64,000 bases of DNA from Roseiarcus sp050012775 (GCA_050012775.1 JBEKGN010000023.1:15887-79886), one strand, 5' to 3'; positions 1-8,158 are shown, numbered from the stretch's first letter. Notes: generated from the sequence alone by a model not told the origin. Numbers and translations are program-made.

Positions 1-2
1 TC

Positions 3-248
3 TATGTCGATCTGCCCGCGCTCTGCGCGGCGACGCAGGGGCCGATCGATGCGCTCGCCAGCGCGCGCAAGACGGATCTCGCGCTCCGCCTCGCGCGCGC
101 CGGCGACGCGCTCTGCGCGAGCGCCTCGCGGCCGAACACGCCCGCCAACCGGCTGCGCGCCGCCGCGGCCTGGGCCGACGCGCTCGTCGCGGCGGGGGCC
201 GCCCCACCCGCGCCGGCGCCCGCGCCGGCCGTCGTTCACAAGAGATAA
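3..248 (+). CDS. C-terminal part of an unrecognised small phage protein (5' end cut by window)
   Basis: The reading frame enters from the left edge and stops with TAA at 246-248. About 81 residues are visible. They hold two cysteines in an Ala/Leu-rich stretch and then a Pro-Ala-rich tail ending in VVHKR. I do not recognise the family. It lies just before the DUF2730 gene, where Mu-like phages keep lysis-associated small genes, so a role in lysis is possible but is only a guess from position. The frame's codon third positions are strongly GC-biased like the neighbouring genes, which supports coding. Confidence 0.5.
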   Translation, partial: YVDLPALCAATQGPIDALASARKTDLALRLARAGDALCASASRPNTPANRLRAAAAWADALVAAGAAPPAPAPAPAVVHKR

Positions 249-258
249 GAGGTTCGGA

Positions 259-645
259 ATGCCCGGGGACGTCTGGCAAATGGTGAGCGGGGTCGCCAGT
301 CTCCTCGCGGTCTGCCTGTCTCTCTACACGCTGCTGACCGCGCGCAATCACAAGGACGTCGCCGATCTGATCGAGGCGAAGGACGAACACGCCGCACGCC
401 TGGTCGCCGTGGAAAGCAACGTCGAGGACGTTTCCGGCCTGATCGAGGCGAAGGACGAACACGCCGCGCGCCTGGTCGCCCTGGAAAGCAAGGTCGAGCA
501 CCTTCCCGAGACCGAGACGGTGCACCGGCTGGAATTGTCGATCACGAAGATGGAGGGCCAGCTCGCCGTCATCGTCGAGCGGGTCGGGCCGATCAAGGCG
601 ATCGCCGAGCGATTGCAGGAAAACTTTCTGGAGCATGGACGGTGA
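259..645 (+). CDS. DUF2730 family protein (Mu gp25-like), membrane-anchored coiled coil
   Basis: 128 aa. The N-terminus has one hydrophobic segment (about residues 6-27, VSGVASLLAVCLSLYTLLTA), followed by a charged helical region that should form a coiled coil. This matches the DUF2730 (Mu gp25) layout, and the gene sits in the gp25-gp26-gp27-gp28 order of Mu. Its function in Mu is not known. The start at 259 is chosen because it follows the preceding stop by 10 bases and gives the usual family length; an upstream in-frame start at 4 would overlap the previous gene completely. Residues 37-60 and 61-84 are a near-perfect 24-residue duplication (LIEAKDEHAARLVA shared), encoded by a 72-bp tandem repeat. 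The stop overlaps the GTG start of the next gene (GTGA). Confidence 0.85.
   Translation: MPGDVWQMVSGVASLLAVCLSLYTLLTARNHKDVADLIEAKDEHAARLVAVESNVEDVSGLIEAKDEHAARLVALESKVEHLPETETVHRLELSITKMEGQLAVIVERVGPIKAIAERLQENFLEHGR
367..510 (+). repeat. 72-bp in-frame tandem duplication inside the DUF2730 gene
   Basis: Units 367-438 and 439-510 both begin CTGATCGAGGCGAAGGACGA and differ at only a few positions. Each encodes 24 residues starting LIEAKDEHAARLVA. The period keeps the heptad-like charged helix in register, so the coiled coil is simply lengthened. Confidence 0.9.
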
Positions 646-944
646 GCCTTTCCGAGATCATGGAGCGCGAAGCGCGGCTGGTCGTGTTGCGCATGCTGGC
701 CGAGCAGTCGGACCGGCGGCTCAATTCCTCGCTGCTGCGCGACGAGCTCGCCGAGCGCTGGGCGATCAACCGCAGCCGGGACTGGCTGCACGTGCAGCTG
801 CGCTTTCTCGCCGATATCGGCGCGGCGCATCTCACCGAAGCCGGCTCGGTGATGATCGCCGAAATCACCCAGCGTGGGCTCGACCATGTCGAGCGCCGGA
901 TCGTGCTCGACGGCGTCAGGCGGCCGTCGCCGCCGGAGAATTGA
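642..944 (+). CDS. Mu gp26-like small protein, predicted winged helix
   Basis: 100 aa, starting with GTG at 642 that overlaps the previous stop (GTGA). Residues 10-85 read like a winged-helix fold: a helical stretch RLVVLRMLAEQSDRRLNSSL, a second helix with SRDWLHVQLRFLADIGA, then an ILxxG-like wing and ITQRGLDHVERR. This kind of small protein lies directly before the small terminase gene in many Mu-like prophages. DNA binding is inferred from the fold only. Confidence 0.75.
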   Translation: MSLSEIMEREARLVVLRMLAEQSDRRLNSSLLRDELAERWAINRSRDWLHVQLRFLADIGAAHLTEAGSVMIAEITQRGLDHVERRIVLDGVRRPSPPEN

Positions 945-945
945 G

Positions 946-1527
946 ATGGGGAGCGCGGACCGGCTCGGCCGCGGGCGGCTATCCTCGCTCGACATGGCGC
1001 CCGACGAAGCGCAGGACGACATCTTCTGGGCGATGGGCGAGCTCAACAAGCGCCAGCGGACCCAGGCGGACATCCTATTCGACCTCAACGGGCGCCTCGC
1101 CGCCAAGGGTTTCGAGGGCATCTCCAAGAGCGCCTTCAACCGCAAGGCGATGCGCGTCGCCGCCGCCGCCAGCCGGCTTTCCGAGCGGCGCGCTTTGTTC
1201 GAGGGCCTGGCGCCGCAGTTCACCGCCGAGCGGATGGACGAAGCCAATGTCGTGATCGGCGAGCTAATCAAGACGCTGATCACGGAAATGCTCGACGCCG
1301 ACGCCGGCGCCTTCACGCCGAAGGGCGCGATGGAGCTGGCGCGCGCCTACAAGCACACGATCGAGGGCCAGAACATCTCGGCGGACGCCAAGCGCCGCGC
1401 GCTCGACGCCGCGAGCCGCAGGGTCGGCGCGGCGGTCGAAAGAATTGCGACCGAAAAGGGCATCACAGCGGACACGCGAGCCAAGATCATGGAGCAGCTC
1501 GGCGTCATTCAAAGGAGCGGCGCGTGA
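946..1527 (+). CDS. DUF3486 family protein, Mu gp27-like small terminase subunit
   Basis: 193 aa. The N-terminal stretch GRGRLSSLDMAPDEAQDDI and the later LNGRLAAKGFEGISKSAFNR are characteristic of DUF3486 (Mu gp27), a putative DNA-recognition subunit of the packaging terminase. The body is mostly helical, with a charged C-terminal third (SRRVGAAVERIATEKGITADT). The ATG at 946 follows the gp26 stop by one base. An upstream in-frame GTG at 874 would overlap gp26 and adds residues foreign to the family. The stop overlaps the GTG of the next small gene. Confidence 0.85.
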   Translation: MGSADRLGRGRLSSLDMAPDEAQDDIFWAMGELNKRQRTQADILFDLNGRLAAKGFEGISKSAFNRKAMRVAAAASRLSERRALFEGLAPQFTAERMDEANVVIGELIKTLITEMLDADAGAFTPKGAMELARAYKHTIEGQNISADAKRRALDAASRRVGAAVERIATEKGITADTRAKIMEQLGVIQRSGA

Positions 1528-1748
1528 CGATCTTGGCGGAGAGCCGGCGCCGGGGCGCGAGGATCTGCGCCCTTCGGCTCGCGCGGCGGCTGAAGCGGTT
1601 CTATTTGGGCGAGCTCGACGGGCGACGCGGCGACCGGGGCTTCGCCGCGCTGTTCGCAGCCGCATCTCCTGCGAGGCCGTTTCGCGGCGCCGTGCGAACG
1701 ACCGCCGGCGTCCGCGCCGCGATCCGCCGCGCCGCGAGATTCACGTGA
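1524..1748 (+). CDS. Small basic protein of unknown function between the two terminase genes
   Basis: 74 aa, starting GTG at 1524 and stopping TGA at 1746-1748. The start overlaps the gp27 stop by a GTGA, and the stop overlaps the gp28 GTG start in the same way, which argues for translational coupling and a real gene. The product is very rich in Arg and Ala (ALRLARRLKRFYLGELDGRR near the N-terminus). I do not recognise the family. The alternative is that gp28 starts earlier in its own frame (open from 1445), but that stretch is Arg/Pro-rich and looks unlike a terminase N-terminus. Confidence 0.5.
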   Translation: MTILAESRRRGARICALRLARRLKRFYLGELDGRRGDRGFAALFAAASPARPFRGAVRTTAGVRAAIRRAARFT

Positions 1749-3364
1749 GCGCGCTCCCGACGGCGCAGGAGATCGCCTCGGCGCGCGCGATCACCGAGAG
1801 AGAATGGGCGGCGCTTCGGCGCGAGTCGCTGATCGCCGGTCCCGGCCTCGACGGGCGCGCTTCGCTCGGGGCGATCCTGCTCGGCTACCAGCAGCGGCTG
1901 CTTTCGACGACGGCGGCGTTCCGGGTGACGATCGTCGAGAAGAGCCGGCGCACCGGCGCGACCTGGGGCGTCGGCGCGCAGGCCGTGCTGACGAGCGCCT
2001 CCGCGCGGTCCGACGGCGGCATGGACTCGCTCTATATCGGCTACAACCTCGACATGGCGCGCGAGTTCATCGACTGCTGCGCGATGTGGGCGCGGGCGTT
2101 CGACGAAGCGCTGGTCGAGGGCGGCGTTTCCGAGTTCCTGTTCGACGACGGCGCGGACAAGGCGATCTCGGCCTTCCGCGTCCGCTTCGCCTCGGGCTTC
2201 GAAATCGTCGCGCTCGCCTCGCGGCCGCGCTCGCTTCGCGGCCGGCAGGGCTTCGTCGTCATCGACGAGGCGGCGTTCCACGACGATCTCAAGGAGCTGA
2301 TGAAGGCGGCGCTCGCCCTCTTGATCTGGGGCGGCCGGGTTCTCGTGATCTCGACCCACAACGGCGAGGGCAACTATTACAACGAACTGGTGAAAGAGGC
2401 GCGCTCGGGGACGAAAGGCTACGGCTTCGTCCGCTTCGACTTCGACGACGCGCTGAAGGACGGGCTCTATCAGCGGGTGTGCCTGAGAACCGGCGAGACC
2501 TGGAGCGTCGAGGGCGAGGCGGCGTGGCGCGCCGGGATCATCCGCGAGTACGGCGACGCCGCCGACGAAGAGCTGTTCTGCATCCCTAGCGAGGGCTCCG
2601 GCGCGTGGCTCCCCGGCCCGCTGATCGAGGCGCGCGCGCGGCCGGGCATTCCGGTGTTGCGGCTCACGCGCCCGGCGGAGTTCACGCATTGGCCGGCGCA
2701 CTTGAGGGAAGCCGACGTCGAGGCCTGGTGCGAGCGCGAGCTTCTTCCCGTGCTGAAGACGCTCGACCCCTTCCTCTGGCATTATCTCGGCGCCGACTAT
2801 GGCCGCGTCTCGGACCTTTCGGTGCTCTGGCCGCTGGCGATCGCCAGGACGCTCCGGCGCGTCACGCCGTTCGTCGTCGAAATGCGGCGCATTCCGTTCG
2901 ACCAGCAGCGCCAGGTGCAGAAGTTTGTAATGGCGCGCCTGCCGCGCTTCGGCGCGTCGAAACACGACGCCACCGGCCTCGGCATGTCGCTCGCAGAGAG
3001 CGCGCAACAGGATTTCGGCGAGCTGCGCTGCGAGGCGGTGAAGCTCTCCGTCGAGTGGTATCGCGAAAACGCGCAGCCGCTCAAAACCGCCTTTGAAGAC
3101 GACGCGATCGACATCCCCGCCGACGCCGACGTCGCCAGCGATCTGCGTCTCGTCCAGGTCAAGGGCGGCGTGCCCTTCATGCCGGCGGTCAAGAGCGGGC
3201 AGGCCAAGGACCGCCACGGCGACTCGGCGGTGGCGCTGATGCTCGCCTACGCGGCGACGCGCGCGGTGATGCTCATGTACGACTACGAGAGCCAGCGCAC
3301 CGCGCGTGAGACGCGGCCGTCCGAGGACGAAGACGAGCGGCGCGGCAAGGAGGGGCTGTGGTGA
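1745..3364 (+). CDS. Large terminase subunit, Mu gp28-like
   Basis: 539 aa, the usual size for the family. It is the motor ATPase and nuclease that packages phage DNA into the head. Visible motifs are a Walker-A-like segment IVEKSRRTGATWG (about 63-75), a Walker B VVIDEAAFHDD (about 171-181), a coupling-type ISTHN (about 202-206), and RNase-H-type nuclease acidic residues in LGADYGRVSD (about D351), KHDATGLG (about D408) and HGDSAV near residue 506. The GTG start at 1745 overlaps the preceding stop; the frame is open further upstream but without family similarity. In a Mu-type phage packaging is headful and starts from the integrated left end, outside this window. Confidence 0.92.
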   Translation: MSALPTAQEIASARAITEREWAALRRESLIAGPGLDGRASLGAILLGYQQRLLSTTAAFRVTIVEKSRRTGATWGVGAQAVLTSASARSDGGMDSLYIGYNLDMAREFIDCCAMWARAFDEALVEGGVSEFLFDDGADKAISAFRVRFASGFEIVALASRPRSLRGRQGFVVIDEAAFHDDLKELMKAALALLIWGGRVLVISTHNGEGNYYNELVKEARSGTKGYGFVRFDFDDALKDGLYQRVCLRTGETWSVEGEAAWRAGIIREYGDAADEELFCIPSEGSGAWLPGPLIEARARPGIPVLRLTRPAEFTHWPAHLREADVEAWCERELLPVLKTLDPFLWHYLGADYGRVSDLSVLWPLAIARTLRRVTPFVVEMRRIPFDQQRQVQKFVMARLPRFGASKHDATGLGMSLAESAQQDFGELRCEAVKLSVEWYRENAQPLKTAFEDDAIDIPADADVASDLRLVQVKGGVPFMPAVKSGQAKDRHGDSAVALMLAYAATRAVMLMYDYESQRTARETRPSEDEDERRGKEGLW

Positions 3365-3630
3365 CGCGCCGCACGATCCGGATCAAGCTCGGGCCGATCT
3401 CCGGCGCCGAACTGCGGAAGCAACAGCGACTCGAACGCGAGGAGATCGCGCGGCGCGACGCATGTCCTTCGCATCTATTCCTCCGGGTCGCGGGCGAGCC
3501 GCCTCGCTGGTATTGCCTGAAGTGCAACAGCGGCGCGGGCCTCGACTATGTCAGGGGCTTCGTCAGCGGCCTGATCGCTTCCGACGAGGACCCCGCCGTC
3601 TTCATCGCCGACTATGGAACCTGGCCATGA
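3361..3630 (+). CDS. Small Cys-containing protein of unknown function (possible zinc ribbon)
   Basis: 89 aa, between terminase and portal, overlapping both neighbours (GTGA at the start, ATGA at the end). It starts at GTG 3361; GTG 3358 is equally possible. The N-terminal half is basic (RKQQRLEREEIARR), then DACPSH and WYCLKCNS supply three cysteines and a histidine that could bind one zinc ion. A Mu-like phage does not need a gene here, so it may be an accessory insertion. The function is unknown. Confidence 0.7.
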   Translation: MTRRTIRIKLGPISGAELRKQQRLEREEIARRDACPSHLFLRVAGEPPRWYCLKCNSGAGLDYVRGFVSGLIASDEDPAVFIADYGTWP

Positions 3631-5288
3631 TCACTCCGACGACGCCCCGCGACATGATCGCCGAGGAAGGCCGCACCGGCATGCACGGGCCTTCTCCCGT
3701 GCTCGGGCCGGACGGCCAGGACGCCCGCAAATATCTCGCGCTCCAGGAGCGCGCGGTTCTCAAAGAGGAAATCGCGCGCCCCGAGCTGATCGGCGTGCGC
3801 GCGTTCTGGGACCAGTCGATCGCCTCGGGCCTGACCCCGGAGCGGATGGCGACGATCCTGCGCAACGCCGTGCGCGGCGACCATCGCTTCTTCCTCGAAC
3901 TCGCCGAGGAGATGGAGGAGCGCGACCCGCATTATTTCTCCGTCCTGTCGACCCGCAAACGCGCGCTGTCGCGCCTGCGCGCCGTCGTCGAGCCGGCGAG
4001 CGAGAAGCGCGTCGACAAGAAGATCGCCGACGCGGTGCGCGACCTGCTGGGCGAGCCGCAGTTCCGCGACATGATGCGCGACCTGACCGACGCCTACGGC
4101 AAGGGCTATTCTTGCGTCGAGATCATCTGGGGCGAGCGCGACGGACTGTGGCGGCCCGCCGCCTACAAATGGCGCGACCCGAAATATTTCACCTTCGATT
4201 TCATCTCGCGCTCCGAGGTGCGGCTCGCCGTGCTGGGCACGATCGACGGCGAGGCTCTGCCGCCGGCCAAGTTCATCGTCCACACGCCGAAGCTCAAATC
4301 GGGCATTCCCATTCGCGGCGGCTTCGCGCGCCTCGCCGCCTGGGCGTGGATGTTCAAGACCTACACGATGAAGGACTGGATGGCCTTCCTCGACGTGTTC
4401 GGCATGCCGATCCGGGTCGGCAAATATCATCCCGCGGCGACGCCGGAGGACCGGCGTAAATTGCTCAACGCGGTCGCTTCGATTGCGACCGACGCGGCGG
4501 CGATCATCCCCGAGAGCATGGCGATCGAGTTCATCGAAGCCAAGGGCTACGCCGACAAGCCGTTCGAGAACATGGGCACGTTCATGGATCGCCAGATGTC
4601 GAAGGCGATCCTCGGCCAGACCATGACCGCCGACGAGGGCGGCTCGCTCGCCCAGGCGAAGATCCACAACATGATCCGGATCGACATCCTGGAGGACGAC
4701 GCCGACCAGCTCGGCGGCACGATCAACCGCGACCTCGTCGCGCCGTTCTGCGAGCTCAATTTCGGCGCCGACGCGCCGAAGCCCTACGCGGTCTTCCCCG
4801 TCGCCGAACCCGAGGACGTCGCGGCGCTGACGAATTCGCTCGGCACGCTCGTGCCGCTCGGCCTGAAGGTTTCGATGCGCGAAGTGCGCGAGAAGGTCGG
4901 CTTCGGCGAGCCCGACCCCGACGAAGAGCTGCTCGCCGCGCCGCAGGGCAAACAGAGCGCGGGCAAGCCGCTCACGCCCAACCAGCTCGACCGCGCCTGG
5001 AACCGCGCCGCGCCGCTCGCGCTCAACGCCGAGGACGGCGGCTCTGCGATAGCGCTCGAAGAGGTCGAGCACCTCGGCGAGACGGGCGCCGAGGACTGGG
5101 AGCCGCAGATCTCGCCCATCGTCGCCAAGGTGCTCGCGGCGGCCAAGGCGGCCGGGTCGTATGAGGAGTTCCAGGCGGCGCTCGACAGATTAGCCGGGGA
5201 GATCGACGCCGACCCGCTCGCCAAGCGCCTCGCCGCGGCGCAGTTGAAGGCGCGGGCTCTCGGCGATCTCGGCCTCGGCAAGGCCTGA
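3627..5288 (+). CDS. DUF935 family portal protein, Mu gp29-like
   Basis: 553 aa. DUF935 proteins form the dodecameric portal at the head vertex through which DNA enters and leaves. Recognisable family stretches are HYFSVLSTRKRALSRL (about 93-108), YGKGYSCVEIIW, KDWMAFLDVFGMPIRVGKY, and MDRQMSKAILGQTMTADEGG (about 322-341), followed by the acidic C-terminal part. The ATG at 3627 overlaps the preceding stop (ATGA). A longer open frame runs upstream but covers the zinc-ribbon-like gene in another frame and is not credible. Confidence 0.93.
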   Translation: MITPTTPRDMIAEEGRTGMHGPSPVLGPDGQDARKYLALQERAVLKEEIARPELIGVRAFWDQSIASGLTPERMATILRNAVRGDHRFFLELAEEMEERDPHYFSVLSTRKRALSRLRAVVEPASEKRVDKKIADAVRDLLGEPQFRDMMRDLTDAYGKGYSCVEIIWGERDGLWRPAAYKWRDPKYFTFDFISRSEVRLAVLGTIDGEALPPAKFIVHTPKLKSGIPIRGGFARLAAWAWMFKTYTMKDWMAFLDVFGMPIRVGKYHPAATPEDRRKLLNAVASIATDAAAIIPESMAIEFIEAKGYADKPFENMGTFMDRQMSKAILGQTMTADEGGSLAQAKIHNMIRIDILEDDADQLGGTINRDLVAPFCELNFGADAPKPYAVFPVAEPEDVAALTNSLGTLVPLGLKVSMREVREKVGFGEPDPDEELLAAPQGKQSAGKPLTPNQLDRAWNRAAPLALNAEDGGSAIALEEVEHLGETGAEDWEPQISPIVAKVLAAAKAAGSYEEFQAALDRLAGEIDADPLAKRLAAAQLKARALGDLGLGKA

Positions 5289-5289
5289 G

Positions 5290-6462
5290 ATGGCCGCCGC
5301 GTTCGACCATCCGCCCGCCGAGGTGCAGCGCTACTTCGACGCGAAGGGGATCAAGCCGAGCTTCGACTGGCGCGACCTCTCTTTCGACGAGCACGCGCAC
5401 GCCTTCACCGTGGCGAAGTCGGCCGGGTACGACATTCTCGGCGACGTCAAGGGCGCGCTGTCGCGCGCCATTCACGATCGCCAGGACTTCGCCGAATTCG
5501 CCAAGGGGCTGGAGCCGATCCTGAAGGCGAAGGGCTGGTGGGGCAAAAGCCGAGAAGTGGACCCGTTGACGGGCGAGGAAAGAATCGTCCAGCTCGGCTC
5601 GCCCGCGCGGCTGAAGACGATCTACTGGGCCAACGTCAACACCGCCTACGCCGCGGGCGAATGGGAGCGCATCGAGCGCACCAAGCGCGTGCTGCCCTAT
5701 CTGCAATATCTGCACACGCTCTCGGCGCATCCGCGCGAACAGCATCTGGCCTGGGTCGGCACGACGCTGCCGGTCGATCATCCCTGGTGGCGCACCCATT
5801 ACCCGCCGAACGGCTGGCAGTGCAAATGCCGGGTGCGCCAACTTTCCGACGACGAGGCGCAGCGCGAGGGCTACGTCGCCGACGATCCCGACGAGCCCGA
5901 CGATTTCGGCACGCGGACCTACGTCAACAAGCGCACCGGCGAGGAAGTCGAGGTTCCCGTCGGCATCGATCCCGGCTGGGGGCAGAACCCCGGCTTGCAG
6001 CGCTCCGAGACGGCGGCCGACATGATCGCCGGCCGCGTCGACGCGATGAGCGAAGAGGCGCGCCAGGCGGCGATCGCCGACCTCGCCGACTCCTGGCTGC
6101 TGAAGCGCATCGCCTCGGGGACGGTTCGCTTCGATCCGGCCGCGACCAATCCGGCGATGGTGTCGCGCGGCAAGATCGCCGTTCCCTTCGCGGCGCTGAC
6201 GCCGGGGATGCGCGACAAGGTGAACGCGAGCGCCTTCGCGGTGCGACTCTCCGTCGCCGACGCGGCGCGGATCGGCGCGCCGGCCGAGAGCTACGCGCTC
6301 GTCCAGGCGCTGATCGACGAGGGCGACGTCACGGCCGCCGACGGCCGAATCGAGATCGTCGGCGAGCTCTCCGGCGAGACCTGGCGCGCGCGCCTGCGGC
6401 GCGACGAAGCGGCCGGCGGCGCGCTGTACCTGGAAAGCCTCGACCGGCTCGGCGGCGAGTGA
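5290..6462 (+). CDS. Phage head morphogenesis protein, MuF (Mu gp30) family
   Basis: 390 aa. MuF-domain proteins are minor capsid components that act with the portal in head assembly. The core is at about residues 95-200: LKTIYWANVNTAYAAGEWER, then HPREQHLAWVGTTLPVDHPW and PPNGWQCKCRVRQLS, the typical CxC end of the domain. The C-terminal part (about 240-390, PGWGQNPG onward) resembles the variable extension of Mu-like MuF proteins. The start is one base after the portal stop. Confidence 0.9.
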   Translation: MAAAFDHPPAEVQRYFDAKGIKPSFDWRDLSFDEHAHAFTVAKSAGYDILGDVKGALSRAIHDRQDFAEFAKGLEPILKAKGWWGKSREVDPLTGEERIVQLGSPARLKTIYWANVNTAYAAGEWERIERTKRVLPYLQYLHTLSAHPREQHLAWVGTTLPVDHPWWRTHYPPNGWQCKCRVRQLSDDEAQREGYVADDPDEPDDFGTRTYVNKRTGEEVEVPVGIDPGWGQNPGLQRSETAADMIAGRVDAMSEEARQAAIADLADSWLLKRIASGTVRFDPAATNPAMVSRGKIAVPFAALTPGMRDKVNASAFAVRLSVADAARIGAPAESYALVQALIDEGDVTAADGRIEIVGELSGETWRARLRRDEAAGGALYLESLDRLGGE

Positions 6463-6597
6463 CCGCGTAAAACGCCCCAGGGACGCCCTCGGCCCGTCGC
6501 CTAGCCCGACGTAGCGGGCAGGTCGGACTTTGCCGCCCACGCTTTAAAATGGCCTTTCAACGTCGATCCTGCCGGCAGAGCGTCGGGAGGTCTTGCG

Positions 6598-7683
6598 ATG
6601 ATTTCGGGCGGGAGGGCCCGGACCGCCCTCGGGGTGAAAGGTTTCACCCAAGCGGAGAAGCGGCGCGCCCTGTCAATTGGCCCCATGTCGAGCCGAAACG
6701 CAACCCCCTCCCGCGGCCTGCCGCCGAACGCCGGCGCCGGCGCCGGCGCCGGCGTCGCGCTGGCGCTCTCCGCCGAGGGCGGCGCGCCGGGATGGGTGCA
6801 GCTGCTCCCGGCCGGCCCCTCGCTCAAAGGCCGCGACGGCCGCTCCTGGAAGGTGAACGATGTAACGCGCCTCCTCGCCGACTTCGCGCCGCCGTTCGTG
6901 ATCGATTACGAACACGCCCAGGACAAGCTCGCGGTCAACGGCCAGGAAGCGCCGGCCGCCGGCTGGGTCGAGCAGCTCGAGTCGCGCGAAGGCGCGGTCT
7001 GGGGCCGCGTCGACTGGACGCCGCGCGCGGCCGCGGCGATCGCCGCCCGCGAATATCGCTTCATCTCGCCCGCCTTCACCTATTCGCCCTCGGACGGCTC
7101 GGTTCAAGCGCTGATCGGCGCGAGCCTGGTCAACCGGCCGAACTTCGTCATGACCGCCTTGAACTCTGAGGAGCCTTCGATGCTGAAAGAAATCGCCGCC
7201 GCGCTCGGCCTCTCCGAGACGGCGACTTCGCCGGAGATCGTGACGGCGATCGGCGCGCTGAAAACCGCGACCGCGCTCAACGCGCAGGATCTCGCTCGGT
7301 TCGTGCCGCGCGCCGATTACGACCTGGCGCTCAATCGCGCCGGCGTCGCCGAGGCGAAGCTCGCCGCCGACGCCAAGGCCGCGCACGAGGCCAAGGTCGC
7401 CGCGGCGATCGAGGGCGCGGTGAAGGCGGGCAAGGTCGCGCCGGCGTCGAAGGATTTCTATCTCGCCACCTGCGCCGGCGCCGAAGGCCTCGCCGCCTTC
7501 GAGAAGTTCATCGCCTCGGCGCCGACCGCCTTCAAGGAGATCGTGACCGCCGGGGGCGCGGGCGATCCGGGCAAGGCCGCCGTCGCGCTCAACGCCGACC
7601 AGGCCGCCTCGGCGAAGGCGCTCGGCCTCGATCCGAAGAAATTCGCCGCCTTCGTCGCCGAGCGCGCCGCCGCCAACGCCTGA
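6598..7683 (+). CDS. I: Mu-like head maturation protease I (gp32-like), with scaffold part
   Basis: 361 aa from ATG 6598, which has an excellent ribosome-binding site (GGGAGGT, spacer 6). An in-frame ATG at 6685 lacks such a site but gives a start nearer to family N-termini, so the true start is uncertain. The protease domain shows WVQLLPAGPSLKGRDGRSW, FVIDYEHAQDK, and YRFISPAFTYSPSDGSVQ followed by LVNRPNF. It should cleave itself and head proteins during capsid maturation. The C-terminal half (from about residue 195) is the Ala/Lys-rich scaffold portion, which is also made alone from an internal start (see Z). A palindrome at 6632-6649 lies just behind the start. Confidence 0.88.
   Translation: MISGGRARTALGVKGFTQAEKRRALSIGPMSSRNATPSRGLPPNAGAGAGAGVALALSAEGGAPGWVQLLPAGPSLKGRDGRSWKVNDVTRLLADFAPPFVIDYEHAQDKLAVNGQEAPAAGWVEQLESREGAVWGRVDWTPRAAAAIAAREYRFISPAFTYSPSDGSVQALIGASLVNRPNFVMTALNSEEPSMLKEIAAALGLSETATSPEIVTAIGALKTATALNAQDLARFVPRADYDLALNRAGVAEAKLAADAKAAHEAKVAAAIEGAVKAGKVAPASKDFYLATCAGAEGLAAFEKFIASAPTAFKEIVTAGGAGDPGKAAVALNADQAASAKALGLDPKKFAAFVAERAAANA
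6632..6649. promoter_or_regulatory. Palindrome GGGTGAAA-GG-TTTCACCC at the front of gene I
   Basis: An 8-bp perfect inverted repeat with a 2-base centre. A near-copy (GGTGAAA-CC-TTTCACC) lies at 20125-20140 before the tail-sheath gene, and both copies are flanked by the same 11-mer GGACCGCCCTC (6620-6630 here). In phage Mu the late promoter PI lies ahead of gene I and is switched on by a dyad-binding activator, so a late-activator site is plausible. If gene I starts at 6598 rather than 6685 the palindrome lies inside the coding region. Confidence 0.4.
7180..7683 (+). CDS. Z: Nested scaffold protein Z, internal in-frame start within gene I
   Basis: An ATG at 7180 is in frame with gene I and is preceded by CTGAGGAG at 7166-7173 with a 6-base spacer, a strong ribosome-binding site in the middle of a gene. 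It would give 167 aa beginning MLKEIAAALGLSE, covering exactly the scaffold-like part after the protease domain. In Mu, gene Z is likewise produced from an internal start of gene I and serves as the internal scaffold of the prohead. Two products from one frame are therefore likely here too. Confidence 0.65.
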   Translation: MLKEIAAALGLSETATSPEIVTAIGALKTATALNAQDLARFVPRADYDLALNRAGVAEAKLAADAKAAHEAKVAAAIEGAVKAGKVAPASKDFYLATCAGAEGLAAFEKFIASAPTAFKEIVTAGGAGDPGKAAVALNADQAASAKALGLDPKKFAAFVAERAAANA

Positions 7684-7720
7684 ACACCCCTCCAGTTGAA
7701 ACCGTTTTGAAAGGTCCGTC

Positions 7721-8158
7721 ATGAGCGCCCTGCAGGCCGGAAAGATCGTCAAGCAGCTCCTGACCGCGCGCGAGCGGCAGTTCCCCGTCGCCGCGGCGAC
7801 CGTCTGCTGGGAAGGCGGCATGGTCGCGCTTTCCGGCTCGGGCTCGGCCGCTGTCGCCGCGCCGCCGACCGCCGCGGTCGGGTTGAAGATCGTCGGCGTG
7901 GCGACCGGCAACGCCGACAACCGCCTCGGCGCCGCGGGCGCGATCAATGTCGACGTCGCCTCGGACGCGGCGCTGATGAACAACAGCGCGACCGATCCCG
8001 TCGGCCTCGGCGACATCGGCTCGCCCTGCTACGCCGCCGACGACAATACCGTTTCGAAGACGGGGGCGCCCGCCTCCGGCTCGCCGACGCAGTCGCAGGC
8101 GGGGGTGGTGTGGAACATCGACCCCAGCGGCGCCGTCTGGGTGAAATTCATCAACTGA
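7721..8158 (+). CDS. Probable head decoration / small capsid-associated protein
   Basis: 145 aa, between the protease/scaffold and the major head protein, the usual slot for a decoration protein. It is Gly/Ala/Val-rich with a predicted beta-strand pattern, including CWEGGMVALSGSGSAAVAA, GLKIVGVATGNADNR and GDIGSPCYAADDNTVSK. The last is the type of phrase seen in DUF2190-like phage decoration proteins. A GAAAGG ribosome site lies before the ATG. The family assignment rests on position and this phrase, not on a full domain match. Confidence 0.65.
   Translation: MSALQAGKIVKQLLTARERQFPVAAATVCWEGGMVALSGSGSAAVAAPPTAAVGLKIVGVATGNADNRLGAAGAINVDVASDAALMNNSATDPVGLGDIGSPCYAADDNTVSKTGAPASGSPTQSQAGVVWNIDPSGAVWVKFIN

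Noticed and set aside
4..258. Start of the DUF2730 gene at the left edge of the window
   Set aside because: The extra residues are a Pro/Arg-rich shadow of another gene in frame 3 that stops at 248; ATG 259 gives the family length.
1445..1744. Upstream extension of the large terminase gene
   Set aside because: The added 100 residues are Arg/Pro-rich and unlike a terminase; GTG 1745 overlaps the preceding stop as elsewhere in the operon.
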